Origin: Euryodendron excelsum
Taxonomy: Eukaryota > Streptophyta > Magnoliopsida > Ericales > Pentaphylacaceae
Direction of reading: 5' to 3'
Assembly: GCA_033060915.1 (NCBI GenBank)
Contig: CM065388.1
Location: 27,995,001 to 28,059,000 of the forward strand
DNA: 64,000 nt
Shown here: positions 20,562-33,600 of the stretch, piece after piece
Layout: each line of letters opens with the position of its first letter
Numbering within the stretch: position 1 is the stretch's first letter
Program-made: the position numbers and the translations under genes
Notes under the pieces: generated by a model
Databases searched by the model: none
The model's input: only the letters and a program-made list of their open reading frames with translations
Told to the model about the DNA's origin: nothing

Positions 20562-22250
20562 TATGGACGAAGAGAGATTTAGGCTCTCTTGAGATGTGGT
20601 TCAATATATACCATGAATCCTTAGGGTTGAGGAACCCTTAGAAGTTTTAGTAGGTTCAATTAACATGAGATTGGATTGCTCCTTTCTCTCTACGATTGAT
20701 TAAATGCATGAGAATGCAATGACTTAAGTTTCTCGGAACTCTTGTCTTAGAATAGATATGGATGCATGAGCATAATGGAAGTGAATATGTGAGTAGCACG
20801 ATTATAGTAAATGAATGGTTTAGAAGACCCCCTTCTTGTCTTGCTTATGCCTTCGGTTCTCTTAGTACTTGGAGATAAGGGGGGGGAGGATAGAAGACAA
20901 GAAACAAAAGATAAGTTAACGTCTTGATTTGAAAGTTTTTATGCAATGTATGTCTTAAGGGTGCCCCTACTTGGGTGAGAAACTAAACATGATGCATTTG
21001 GCTCACTTTTTAGAGATAGGGTGTTTACCCCTATATGTAAATACCTTACCGTCGAGTGGGAACATACATTCATTCATTCGTAGAAAACAAAGAAGTACAT
21101 TGAACTTTTGAGTTTAAATACAATGAAACAGAAACACATTTTAATTGGGTGAAAGGAGGACATTTTACTTTGGACTTTCACCTATCTACTTTTACATTTG
21201 AGGTCCTAAACTACTCTTGAGACTTTGGATTCACCTTCTTTGAGTTTGATGTTGAGGAGGTCATTAAGAGACCTTGGTATTTGATTGCCCCTTGTCTTTT
21301 TGACAACCTTATCTCCATGAGCTTAGAGGGATTGGGGCCCCTCTTTATGGAATGACTTGAAATGTATGCCATGAGTCCTAAGGGTTGCATGAGAACTCTT
21401 AGGATTTTTATAGGTTTTAGGCAAGGGAGAGTGATCTTGGCATCATTCTCAATAGGTTAATCATATGCATGAGAATGTAGTGACTTGAGTTACTTTGGAA
21501 CTCTTGTCTTGAAATAGAATATTGAATGCATGAACATGTATGCATAAAGTATAGAGAGAGAGAGAATGCAACTGTAAAGTAAATATGTATGCATGAGCAT
21601 TTATACAAGTATTATAATAGCAAGAATTAGACAAGGATAAATGAAAGTAAACCAGCCGCCCTTTCCTCCATGGTTTTGAAATTGACATGCGTGTCTTAAA
21701 TCTGGCAGAGGTTCGGCTGTGCATAGTTTCTACATGAGCATGAGGTTGAGGGTTTACTAATGCTTCCTAAGAAGGCTCGGTTCCTAGATCTTCAAACCTA
21801 GGCCCTCTCCCCGAGGTGGTGCCATTATAGGTTGGTGATCCGAACAGGGAAGCCATCATGAGGCCGTAGGCCAAGAAACTGACACGGTATCCACCCACAA
21901 CCAATATACCATTCTCCCTTCTAACTAGAAGGGACGTAACTAGATAAAGAATGCAAGTAAGCAAATGAAAGTGTGCGTGCAGTGTGTGTGAAATTTTAAA
22001 AAACGGAGAAAATGACCCAACAACTCCCATCCATTCAGGCCATTCTATCTTATTCATTCATGACATACATGGAAGTTAATATGACATAAAATAAAATGTG
22101 AACAAAGGTCCACCTACGAAAAAAAAAAAGGTGTAAAACGTCAGCACCTAAATGATAAACTTAATGCAATTTAGAAAGTTGCAATTTAGAAAGGGTGAAG
22201 AGACATGACAATGGCCTAAATCTCTAAGCGTCTTCAGCAAAGTTGCCAAC
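20562..22250 (-). mobile_element. 5' leader of gypsy element W (minus strand)
   Basis: Reverse-complement homologue of the Y leader (39859-41340), ending next to the LTR start at 22251. It contains two diverged copies of one segment (about 20562-21300 and 21310-22060), recognised by GAGGGATTGGGGCCCCTCTT-type and CTCGGAACTCTTGTCTT-type wording. The expected primer-binding complement beside the LTR is degraded (AGCAAAGTTGCCAAC at 22236-22250). No coding region is seen. A 96-codon frame (21767-22057) and an 87-codon frame (21461-21724) are unlike known proteins. The gag-pol part of W is not in the window. Confidence 0.7.
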
Positions 22251-25200
22251 TGTCGCACTCCAATTTTTCGTACTCAAGAAAATACTCACAAGTGAAAAAA
22301 ACATGGTACTCTCTTGTTAGAACTCATCCTCCTAGAAGAATGAGTACTAGTAGATTTGAATTAGAAATTAATTTGAATAAGGGTTTTTTTTTAAAAGAAT
22401 TGGAGTCGCCACCTAACTTAATTAAGATGAGTTAGGTCATCTAAAACTAAGAGCAATCCGAAGATTAAACTTAGGATTTTTAAAAAAAAGTTTTGGAAAA
22501 CTTCCTCAAGAGAGAGTTTTTAAGAAAACAGGTCGTTTGGTAACCTTTGGAAAGATTTAAGCCCTTTTTGAAAAATAACTCCGTTTTGGGTCATTAAAAA
22601 CACTGATTCTAGGTTCGGAGGTTGGTTACGTATAGGAAAGATATCCTAAGATCATCACTCAATCTCGCCCTTGCGATACCTACATGTCTCTTCACCCTAG
22701 GTTCACTCATTTAGAATCTTTGATTATTCAATGTCCAATACTATCCATTGTAAAAAGACCTTTAGAAAGAAGTTTGATATGATGCATGACATGCAAGTGA
22801 AAAAGAAAATTGAAAAAGATTATAGAAATTTTAAATTTGAAATAGAGAGTGAAATTGAAATTTGAAAAAGGTTGTGGAATTGAACATTTGAAAAAAGGTT
22901 GTGGAATTGAAAATTTGAAAAAAATTGTAAAAATTAAAGATTTGAAAAAAATTGTGACCGCACCTATAAGGGTTGCCTACATATCCTTTTGTTGGGAATC
23001 AGGTCATTCGTAGTTCAAACAAAAGTCTAATTGAAAATAAACGCTTTGAGGTCTTTGGAAAGTTTAATTTGAAAATAATTGATTTGAACTTTAATTGGAA
23101 GATTTGAAATTGAATTTTGATTTGAAATCGAACTTAGAATTGACTTTGATTTGAAAAGCTTAAGGATTTGAAGTTGATTTTGATTTGAAAAGAATGAACT
23201 TTGAAGAAGAACTTGGACTTGATTTGGGAAAATTGAATTGAGCTTTGAAAACATCTTGACTTGAATCGAAATTTGAAAACCATCTTGATTTTAAAAAGAG
23301 TTTTAGAAAAGAATTGAAGCTTCGTAACTTTAGGATTAGGGTTGAACTAGGGTTTGGCTTTCTAGGGTTTAGGTAACCTAGGGTTGAAAGCATGCAATTG
23401 AATTGGAAAAACTTGATTTGAACTTGAGAGGTTTGATTTTAGAAAACTTAAAATTAGGAAAATTGGATTTAAGAAAGATTTAGAAAGAATTTGATTTGAT
23501 TTGATTCAGAAACACGGGACTGGGAATGATTGGAAAAGATTTGACTTGAATATTTGATTTTAAAGAATTTAGAAAGTTAGGGCTTAGGAAAAATTAGATT
23601 TTTAAAAACATTTAATTTAGGAAAGTTCCAAATTAGGAATATTTTAAATTAAGAAAGTTTTATTTTAGGAAATAGTTGATTTTGGAGAGTTTTGAATTTA
23701 GAAAAGTTTGAACTTTGGAAAGATTTAGAAGTTTGAATTTAAGAAAGATTTAAAAGATTAGATTTAGGAAGGATTTCAAAGTTGAAAAGACTTGATAAGT
23801 TGAAATTTAGAAAGTTGAGATTTGAAAATGTTTGAAGTTAGGAAAAGTTGGAATTAGGAAAGATTTGATTTCTATTTTCTAACATAGAAGATTGGATTTT
23901 GTTTTCAAAAATAGATTATTTAATTTGGTTTCTTATTTTGGAGGATTTGATTTGGCATGGAATTGGAAAGGTTGAGTTTTAAAAATTTTGGATTTGGAGA
24001 TATATGATTTGGTAAGAAAAGAGATTTTGGAAACCTATGATTTGATGTAAAAAATAGTTTTGGAAACCTATCATTTGATGCAAAAGTGGAAGTCATGATT
24101 TTAAGAAAGGAACTAGAGATTCCTAACCATGGATTCTAGAATTTGACTTGGATTCCAAGACAAAGAGTTTTTGAAAAGTGAACCTTTGAAGGATTTTTTA
24201 GAAAGTAGATTTTTTAAAAGGGTTTGAATATGGACTTCTAAAAATATTTTGAATATCTCACTTTCCTAAAATGATTCTAACCATAAAAAGATTAGAACCA
24301 TTCTAGGGTTCTGATTTTGAAAATAACATGGATTTGAAATATGGACCACAATGATCACATTGAATATCACACCTTCCTAAAAGAACCCTAACCATAGAAT
24401 CGCTAGAATCACCGTAAGATTATGGTTTTCATAAAAACAATTTAGGGTTTACACCCAAAATTTGGAGCTTGATAGTCACATAGAATGTAACACTTTCCTA
24501 AAACAACCCTAACCATGGAATGGCTAAAATCATCTTAGGAGTATGATTTTGAAAACAAGTTTGAAAGAAAGAGTTTTTGAATACAAGTTTTAAAAGAGAA
24601 CTTTGATGCAAGTTTGAAAATAACTTTGATGCAAGTTAGAAAACAACTTTTGAATGCAAATTTGAATAAATGTATGAATATGACATGCACAATGCAATAG
24701 GGTTGTGAATATACAAGATTAGGCTTCACCACATAATCAAGGGGACCGAACCCTCACTATCAAAGATTGAACTAAAAGAAAGCTCCGAGCACGGTGAACT
24801 TCAACAGTCCTTCCTAGGCATGAACTTGGGAGTCCCCTATTTCAAGCATGCAAAAAAGGGAGGTAAAAGATGTGGATTAAAATAAAAGAAAACTTAAGTG
24901 AGTTCAGAGGGAGAAGAGAGAGGGGGGATGTGGGTTCAGAGGGAGAAGAGAGAGGGGGGATTACATAAAAGTAGAAAAATGACCTCATATTCTTCTTGCT
25001 TTGATTGTTTGGTTTGCTTTGCTTTTTCTTAAACCTTGAGAGTCTTTAAGTTGCAGCATATGAGTCTTTAATTGATTCTTGGAGGCTTGTGTATTAGTGT
25101 ATATGGTGTATAGAGGTTAGGGTTTGAGTGTATGCAGCTAGAGCTTGAAGAGGCTTGAGAGAATTAGGGTTTGGAGAGGTTTCGAACTATGTTTTAAGAG

Positions 25201-26937
25201 AGACAGCATTTCTAAAATATGTTTGCGAACCTTTTTTATGCAGGGGGAGCGTCTGTATTTATCACTAATTGAAACAGCCTTGGCACCTATTGCAGTGGTG
25301 CCAGGGCAAAAATTCCACTAGCGCCACTAGGAGTGGTGCCAGGCCATTTATTGGCTAGTGGCACCAACCACTTAGGAAAGTTTTTAGGGTGGCAAGAAAC
25401 ATATCTTTCGACTCTTGGGACACAAGGCAAAAGATTTGGGCACTTGCTCTAGTGATTACCATGCAATTTTCAGCTTAGCTCCATTAGGAGTGACTCCGAA
25501 AAGTTCGAGAGTGATCTAGAAGGTTTCGAGGTACCAGACTCAGCCGAGAATGGATGGGAAATCTTGAGAGAGTGCCCCAGAGGTAACTGGCTTGAGAAAC
25601 AATGCTAGAATAGTTGAAAAGGTCGACCAGCCCGCTAGGGGCAAAACGGTCAACTGAACCAGAAAAGCACCAGAATCGACTCAGAGTGACCCGTGAGAAG
25701 GCTTGAAGGTTGAAAAAATTATTGAGAGTGTTTTGAGGGGTTTTTGGTTTGATACCCAGAGCCGGTGTGATTGAAAAAGGCAAAAGATACGTTTCTTCCC
25801 AAGGGTCGAAAGATGCATTTTTTACCACTCTAAAAACTTTTCTAAGTGGCTGGCGTCATTAGGAGTGATGCCAGGCCATTTATTGGCTTGGCGCCAATGG
25901 TGCCAGCCACTTAGGAAAGTTTTTAGGGTGGCAAGAAACATATCTTTCGACCCTTTGGGACTCAAGGCAAAAGATTTTGGCACTTGCTCTAGTGACTACC
26001 ATGCAATTTTTGGCTTGGCTCCATTAGGAGCGATTTTGAAAAGTCCGAGAATGATCCAGAAGGTTTCAAGTAACCAAACTCAGCCAGGAATGGATAAAAA
26101 ACCTCGAGAGAGTGCCCCAGAGGTAACTGGCTTGAGAAATAATGCTAGAATAATTGAAAAGGTCGACCAACCCACCACGGCAAAACAGTCAACTGAATCG
26201 AGAAAACACCACTCAGAGTGACCTGTGAGAAGCCCTGAAGGTTAAAAAACAATTAAGAGTGTTTTGAGGTGTTTCCGGATTGATACCCAGAGCCAATGTA
26301 GTTGGAAAAGGCGACCAGCCTACCAGGGGCAAAACGGTCATTTTGCACCAAGTTTGCCGAAATTAGTTCAGAATGATTTGAAAAGGTATTGGAAGGTTGA
26401 AAATACTATTAGAAGCATCCTCGGGAGGTTACTGGTTTAATACCCAGAGCCGAGATGGTTCTTTAAGACGATCGGATGCCTAGGGGCAAAATGGTCATTT
26501 TAACCAGATGGTCTCGGAATTGATCTGGAACCGACTGGAAAGCACTTGAACATGCTAGAGTATCTTTGGTACAATTTTGAAAGGGTGGACTTACCGCTCT
26601 GAGAACTTAGGTACTTTCTCAAGAAGCGTGCTAAAAAGGCCCAAAGGGCTATTTAGTCATTTTTCACTAGAGTGGGCTAGCAGGCACTAGTGTTGACCCG
26701 GGTTTTGAGTGTTTCTGTCACTCTTATAGAGTGTGACGAGTTGGTTTCTAAAGGTATGTCGTCCTTCAATAAACATGTCACAGCTAAGCGGCATGTTCGG
26801 TCCCATGACATAGGAGTTTTGTTAGTAATTCCTAATGCCGACCTATTTGCAAGTGTTTCTGCCACTCTGAAGGTTGCAATTGCTTGTGAGTGTTTCTGTC
26901 ACTCTAACGGTATGCGTTCATTCTAGAGACTGCCAGA
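22251..26937 (-). repeat. Gypsy LTR D, left part (5' LTR of W)
   Basis: Starts TGTCGCACTCC and has the long-LTR order: U5 end, A/G-rich domain (22800-24260), conserved core (24690-24960), TATA-like TATTTATC at 25256-25263, decayed palindromes, and 165-bp-type repeats. It is interrupted at 26937 by element X and resumes at 53282. Together the two parts are about 5.1 kb, the length of A, G and the Y LTR, which supports the join. Many CG pairs are replaced by TG/CA, so it looks older than A, B or G. Confidence 0.85.
25320..26330. repeat. U3 duplication with an inverted segment in LTR D
   Basis: About 470 bp (25320-25790) is repeated at 25862-26330. Both start at the GGCGCC-type block and run through TTAGGAAAGTTTTTAGGGTG and the CTTGCTCTAGTGA segment. 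Between them, 25784-25855 is an inverted copy of 25902-25974, giving arms of about 72 bp around a 46-bp spacer. Confidence 0.75.
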
Positions 26938-29199
26938 TGTCGCACCCAGATTTTTCGCACTCAAGAAATACACACACAAGCAGGAAAAATACTGTACTCT
27001 TTCGTTAGAACTCACCCTCCTAGAAGAATGAGTGCGACTATGTTTGAATTGAAAATTGGTCTGAATAAAGGGCTTTTAGAAAAGATTTGGAGTCGCCACC
27101 CAACTTCATTAAGGTGAGTTAGGTCACCTAAAAACTAAGCACAATCCGAAGACTACACCTAGGGTTTTTAGAAAGTATAAAAATATCTCACTTTCCTAAA
27201 GCGATTCTAACCATAAGAAGGCTAGAACCACTTTAAGAAAGCGGTTTTGAAAACAACTCTGTTTTGAAAATATGGACCATATTGGTCACTTTAAATGTAA
27301 CACTTTCCTAAAGCAACCCTAGCCATGAAAAGACTAGAATCACCCTAGGATTGTGATTTTGAAAACAAGTTTTGAAAAAGAGGATTTTGATGCAAGTTTG
27401 AAAACAAGTTTAATGCAAACTTTGAAAACCTGTTTGAAAACGATTTTGGAGGAATGCAAGATCATGATATGCACAATGCAAATAGGGTCGTGAACATACA
27501 AGGTTAAAGGCTTCACCAAATAATCAAGAGAGGCTGAACCCACGTGGTCTCTGGTTAAACTAAAGGAAAACCCCCGACACGGTGACTCTCCAATAGCCTA
27601 ATCCTACACATGGACCGGAAACTCTCTTGTTTCAAGCATGCAAAGAAAGGGGGGGGGGGGGAGAAGATGGGGGATCAAAATAGAAGAAAACCCAAGTGGG
27701 TTCTGAGAGAGAAGAGAGAGGGGAAGTGCTGAAACTTAAAGAGAAAGCCTACCTTGTCTTGTTTATTTCACTTTGCTTTGCATGCCATGCTTTCTTGCTT
27801 TTTCTTCTATCTTCGCTTCAGTCTTTAATCTTCGAATGCTTGTCTTTGATCTTCAAAGGAGGGTTGGAGACTAGTGTATAAGTGTATAGGGGTGTGTATG
27901 AGTGTATAGGAGGCTAGGGTTTGTGTATAGTGGCTAGGGTTTGGAAAACCTAGAGAAGCTAGGGTTTTGGGAGTGTACGAGCTCTGTATATCGAAATATA
28001 GGATTTTTAGACTGAGTATGTGGACCCTTTTCACGCTGGAAGAGGCTCTGTATTTATAGAGATGGGATAGACTTGGCGATTGTTGCAGTGGCACCAGGCC
28101 AAAATTCCTTCTGGTGCCACTAGGAGTGGCGCTAGGCTAAATATTAGCTTGGCACCACTAGTAGTGGCGCCAGCTAATTAGGAAACTATTAAGGTCGGCA
28201 AGCAACGTATCTTTGACAGATTTGGGCATATGTACTATTTACTATAATGCAATTTTTAGCCTGACTTCACTAGGAGTGACTCCGGAAAGTCCGGGAATGA
28301 CCCGGAAGGTCAGAAAAGAGCAGGAACACTTAGAATAGTGTCCTGGAGGTATTTGACTTGAAAAATGAGGATAGGATGTGTCAGAAGGGTTGACCGGGCC
28401 TTTAGGGCAAAACGGTTAATCGGATCGGGAAGCCGCCGGGACGGACTCGGATTGTCCCGGAAGGAGACTCGAGATTTGGAAACATTATTCAGAAAATTTC
28501 CAAAGTTGCCGGTTTGATACCCAGAGCCGGTGTGGACGGAAAAGGTGACCGGCCTACGAGGGGCAAAACGGTCATTTCACACCGGGTTAGCCAGAACTAA
28601 CTTGGAATGATCTGGAAAGATAATAAAAGGTTGAGAACACTATAAGAAGCATTCTTGGGAAGTTACTGGTTTGATACCTAAAGCCGGTGTGGTCGGAAAA
28701 GTCGACCGGCCCACCAGGGGCAAAACGGTCATTTCGCACCGGGTTTGCCGGAACTGACCCGGAATGATCCGGAAAGATAATGCAAGGTCAAGAATACTAT
28801 AAGAAGCATTCCCGGGAGGTTACCGGTTTGATACCCAAAGTCGGTGTGGTCGGAAAAAGCGACCGGCCCACCAGGGGCAAAACAGTCATTTGGCATAGGG
28901 TTTACCGGAACTGACTCGGAATGATCCGGAAAGATAATAGAAGATTGAGAACACTATAAGAAGTATTCTCGGGAGGTTACCGGTTTGATACCCAGAGCCG
29001 GTGTGGTCCCCGGGGCGTTTGGATGCCTAGGGGCAAAATGGTCATTTAGCTTCAAGGGGGCCTTACGGGCCCGAGAAGTGACTGGTGGACTAAATTCAAG
29101 TTAAAAAGGCAGGCTCAGAGTCTAAATATGCATGTGATAAGTGAAAGTGAGCTTGGTCAGCTCAGAGATTGCCAAGCGAGCAAAAATGGGATGCTTACA
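26938..29199 (-). repeat. 3' LTR of element X (E), 2262 bp
   Basis: Starts TGTCGCACCC and ends GGGATGCTTACA. It lacks the A/G-rich domain: at about 27175 the U5 end passes directly into the CTCACTTTCCTAAAG block that follows that domain elsewhere. The same deletion is present in F, which pairs E and F as the two LTRs of one element. The reversed TATA box is at 28051-28058. Three clear 165-bp-type units lie at 28380-28990. The left flank is CCAGA. There are about 20 differences from F in the first 260 bases, mostly transitions. Confidence 0.88.
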
Positions 29200-29216
29200 A
29201 CTGCCCTTCTTTTTCT
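29200..29216 (-). promoter_or_regulatory. Polypurine tract of element X
   Basis: ACTGCCCTTCTTTTTCTGT reads as an A/G run ending GGGCAG on the minus strand, directly before the LTR start TGTAAGC. The same arrangement follows LTR I at 63933. This marks E as the 3' LTR of X. Confidence 0.75.
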
Positions 29217-29419
29217 GTCTTTGCTTGTTAAAGACAAAAAACGATAAAATAAGAGCCCCATGTTGACTACAAGGCGATCGGAGGGACTTGAAAATAATAG
29301 GAATTCAAAGAACAATTACCTCGAGTAGCTGGTCGATGCTTGGTATTTTATCTGGTAAAAATGATACTCCTCTGGGGGAATTAATGCTCCTTGAACTGGT
29401 GCTCCATCTAGCAGAACAA

Positions 29420-30665
29420 AGCTCCTATAGGGGAATTGTCGCTTCTTGAACTAGCACTCCGTCTGGCGAAACACTGCTCCTCTAGGGGGAATTGATGCTT
29501 CTTGCACTAGCACTCCGTCTGGCGAAACACTGTTCCTCTAGGGAAGTTCAAGACTGATTTTTTATACTTCTTAAACCGGCACTCCGTCTGGCGAAACACT
29601 GCTCCTCTCAGGACATCCAAGTTTGACTTCTGATACTTCTTAAATCGGCACTCCGTCTGGCGAAACGCTGCTACTCTGGGGAAGTCCAAGGTTAACTTCT
29701 AATACCTCTTGAATTGGCACTCCGTCTGGCGAAACGCTATTCCTCTAGGGAAGTCCAAGGTTGACTTCTGATACCTCTTGAACCGGCACTCCGTCTGGCA
29801 AAACGCTGCTCCTCTGGGGAAGTCCAAGGTTGACTTCTGATACTCCTGAACCGGCACTTCGTCTGGCAAAACGCTGCTCCTCTGGGGAAGTCCAAGGTTG
29901 ACTTCTGATACCTCTTGAACCGGCACTCCATCTGGCGAAACGCTGCTCCTCTAGGATAGTCCAAGGTTGACTTATGATACCTCTTGAACCGGCACTCCAT
30001 CTGGCGAAATGCTGCTCCTCTGGGATAGTCCAAGGTTGATTGTTGATACCTCTTGAACCGGCATTCCGTCTGGCGAAATGCTGCTCCTCTGGGGAAGTCC
30101 AAGGTTGATTATTGATACCTCTTGAACCGGCACTCCATCTGGCGAAGCGCTGCTCCTCTAGGGAAGTCTAAGGTTGACTTTTGATACCTCTTGAACCGGC
30201 ACTCCGTTTGGCGAAACGCTGCTCCTCTGGGATAGTCCAAGGTTGACTTCTAATACCTCTTGAACCGGCACTCCATCTGGCGAAACGCTGCTCCTCTGAG
30301 GAAGTCCAAGGTTGATTGTTGATACCTCTTAAACCGGCACTTCGTCTCGTGAAAGGCTGCTCCTCTAGGATAGTCCAAGGTTGATTGTTGATACCTCTTG
30401 AACCGGCATTCCGTCTGGCGAAATGTTGCTCCTCTGGGGAAGTCCAAGGTTGATTGCTAATACCTCTTGAACCGACACTCCGTCTGGCCAAACGCTGCTC
30501 CTCTAGGGAAGTCCAAGGTTAATTCCTGATACCTCTTGAACTGGCACTCCGTCTCGCAAAATCTTGCTCCTCTAGGGAAGTCCAAGGTTGATTGCTGATA
30601 TTTCTTGAACCGGCACTCCATCTGGCGAAACGCTGCTCCTCTGGGGAAGGTCGAAGGTTGATTAG
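29420..30665 (-). repeat. 69-bp tandem array in the 3' region of X (about 18 units)
   Basis: Unit recognised by CGGCACTCCGTCTGGCGAAA and CTGCTCCTCTGGGGAAGTCC. Successive markers at 29517, 29586, 29655, 29724, 29793, 29861, 29930 and 29999 give a 69-bp period, with a 56-bp first interval. On the minus (sense) strand the units stay open in more than one frame and translate as a 23-residue repeat with RGAAFRQTECRFKRYQ wording. Different frames stay open in different stretches, which argues against a real protein. Tandem arrays between pol and the 3' LTR are known in Tat/Ogre-type elements. Confidence 0.9.
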
Positions 30666-33600
30666 GGAGGTCGAGGATGGGTCGTTGCCCCATTCTCTGT
30701 TTTTTGTTGGCCTTGGATATCTAAGATTTCTGAGGCGTGTGCCAATGCTGGAGATGTCTGAGTGGCTTTAGCTCATTTTTGTGTTTTACCTCATTCTTTG
30801 TTCCCTATTTGAAAGAGGGAGAAAGACATAAAGTTAGTTTGGATTCAAAAATAGTTTACTTATGCCAATTCTGAAAATGTACAAGTAAAAAGGGTGAATG
30901 CATGTTATACCCCTTTTTATTTTTATGAATGCACATGAAATTAGATGTATAACTTATTTCGCATATCCTACTTTTTTTATATATATATTTTTCATGAATG
31001 TTCAAGTGCATATAGAAATGGAATTTAATGCATGTTATACTTTTAGATAATGCGTATACATGAATAGAATTAAATGCAATGTCCCCCATTTTTTGTGATA
31101 AATGCACAGATTTATGTAAGAATTGAATTAAATGCATGACCTACTTCCTTACAAATGAACAGGTTCATACAGGAATGCAGTTGAATGCATGAATAGATAC
31201 AAACTACATAAAAATCTAAATGGATGTACAAGTTATACATGTCATGGATGCATCAGTACTACATGTATATAAGCTATTTACAAAGAATGCCCCAGGATTG
31301 CCCCAGGGCCCATACTCTCAAGATTCTGTTTCCTTTCCAGGATTCTACCCCATTCAGTTTTGTCCCATTCTTACCGGGGTGTGATAGCATTTGCACCATT
31401 CTCTAAGGACCTTGACCTTCTGATTTGCTATCCTATCCCTACTTTCTTCAGGGTTGCTGTTTGGGATTTTTTTGATCTCACTTGGTTTTCTCTCTCAAAT
31501 TTCCAAAATACCACCATGGCTTGAGCGACAACTTGCATGCCCTTTGCAGAGCGATAAACAGCTAAGCCCTCAATCTGAGAAGACTTCTTTTAGGACCGTA
31601 ATGTAGGCTGGGTTCAGGGGTTGTAAGAAACGAAGGGATATTTAGGCTCGAAGATCTTCTTTTAGTGGGTGTTGAAACTGAAACCATCTGAGCACACCTT
31701 GGAGCATGAGATTGCCCCTTGCATTCCTTTCCAATTCTCCTTTCTCATCCTAGTTGTCTTGTTATTGTTCAGACTTATTTGGACTAAGCAATTTTCTTTG
31801 ATTAGAGAGAACTTTAATTTGGACCGTAACGTAGGCTAGGTTAAGGGGTTTATGAATAAAAAGAACACGTAGGCTCAAATTTGATGTTATTTCTAGTAGG
31901 GTTTAGATCCACACCATCCTTTGTTGATCCTCCAGCGGGGTTTCGTCCCCTGATATCCTCCTCTAGCTTTAGCAACATGTCTGGCTCATTTAGATCAAGC
32001 AATCATTTTTCAATCGGAGAGGACTTTAACAGGGTTGTAATGTAGGCCATGGTTTGGGGTTTAACAAGAAAGGGTAAAGGCTCAAACCTATTACTTCTAC
32101 TGGGCTTCCTTATTACCTAAGATCACCTTTGAACATATATTCTTTAAGGAGTTCACCTTTCTTGTAGTCTAATCCTTGACCTTGTAACAGAGTTGTCTAA
32201 CATTTGTCCCCTAACTTCTTGGCCTTTCTATATGTTCTTCAAAATAATACAAATATTTTTTGTTTTCGGCCTTCTACCTCTTGGCAACTTTTTTTTTTCT
32301 TTGCTGCTCTTTTTCATCTCTTTTCTTTCTTTTTATGAAAAGAACAATTCTGCAACCCTTTTTCTCCTTTGACCTTTTTCTTAACAACTCAATCTAACCC
32401 ATTGTGGGCGGTGATCTCTAGGTTGGGGGTTTCTTTCTAGAGAAAAAAGGTAACTAGCTCAACAGGTTTGACAAGGGTTATTTTTAACTGTATGAGAAAT
32501 GAAATGAGGGCCTCTTTTCATTTTAAACAAGATCACTTGATCCATAGAGCCTTCATATTACTTCAGCTTGATGGTCGATGACATTCTCTGCCAGATCTTC
32601 TGTTGCCTATCTATCCCAGTGCGGGGGATGGTTTCAGATCGCGGTTGACAAAATAAATCTTCCGCTTTCCGCGAGGCGCTAGTGGGTTAAGCAAAGGGGA
32701 TATTTTTCTGTATGTAGCAGAATTGAGGGCCTCTAATCATTTCAAATTGAATTGCTTAGTCCATAAAGCCTTAGTACACAATTTAGACAAAATTCCTAGG
32801 GATGATGTGTTTCGACCAGTGAACCCCTAGATATTTTATCGAATCAACTACTCTGTGCTTACCCCAGTGTGGGGGATGGTTATTGGTTTGGGGATATCTG
32901 AAAAGAAATTATGTACGGCTCTAGTGGGCTGAGCAAATGGTAGTGTTTATTTGAGATAAATAGAACAATGGCTCCTCATCATTTTAAGTACTCGGCTACC
33001 CATCGCTTAGCCAGGATATCATGCAAGTGTCACCTCTTCAATGAACTCCACACTGTCTCCTTCCTATCTCTCACTCTCTCTTTGTCTCTCTAAGGTTTTA
33101 ATCCCTTTTTGAATGGATTGCTCATGCTAACCCATCCTTCAAGTCGAGTCATTTACCAAATGAGGAAGAATCCCTAAATGTGACAATTGTTCACAAGAGT
33201 ATGAAACAAAGGGGATAAACTGGGAACTATCTATTTTCATTTAAAAACATGATTACATGGCATACAATGTTTATTTAAAGAGGATATGTGAGAAATAGAA
33301 AGACGAAAAGAAAATAGACAAATTTTGTGGAAATCTCCCTTTTCTTATGGATCTCCTGATGAGAACCCCTGATAGGGTTTTGAAACTGTCAGATTCTTTG
33401 GCATTTTATTCTTCGGGTGTATCAACAAATGACGGAGGGTGGATTGACAGATCTCTTGCGGTGTTTGGCATGCATTCGGAAGTTAGGAGATTCTTTTATA
33501 GTAATGTACATGTCTGACAGAACTTTGCAAACGATAAAGCCTTTTTCTGCATGGATGGTGATTGTCGCGGCATGACGGCGAGGTAACGTCTTGCAGATGG

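Noticed and set aside
25865..26221. 118-codon + frame inside LTR D
   Set aside because: It crosses known LTR landmarks (palindrome block, 165-bp repeat), has no family likeness, and is open only because of the local duplication.
28960..29010. GGTTTGATACC boxes resembling a tRNA/Pol III B box, recurring in the 165-bp repeats
   Set aside because: One base off GGTTCGANNCC, with no A box at the right distance, no cloverleaf and no acceptor stem.
29737..30102. 121-codon minus frame with a 23-residue repeat
   Set aside because: It lies wholly in the 69-bp array. Neighbouring stretches are open in other frames, and there is no start region or unique domain.
29420..30665. Regularly spaced repeats suggesting a CRISPR array
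   Set aside because: The whole 69-bp unit repeats with no unique spacers, in a plant retroelement context without cas genes.
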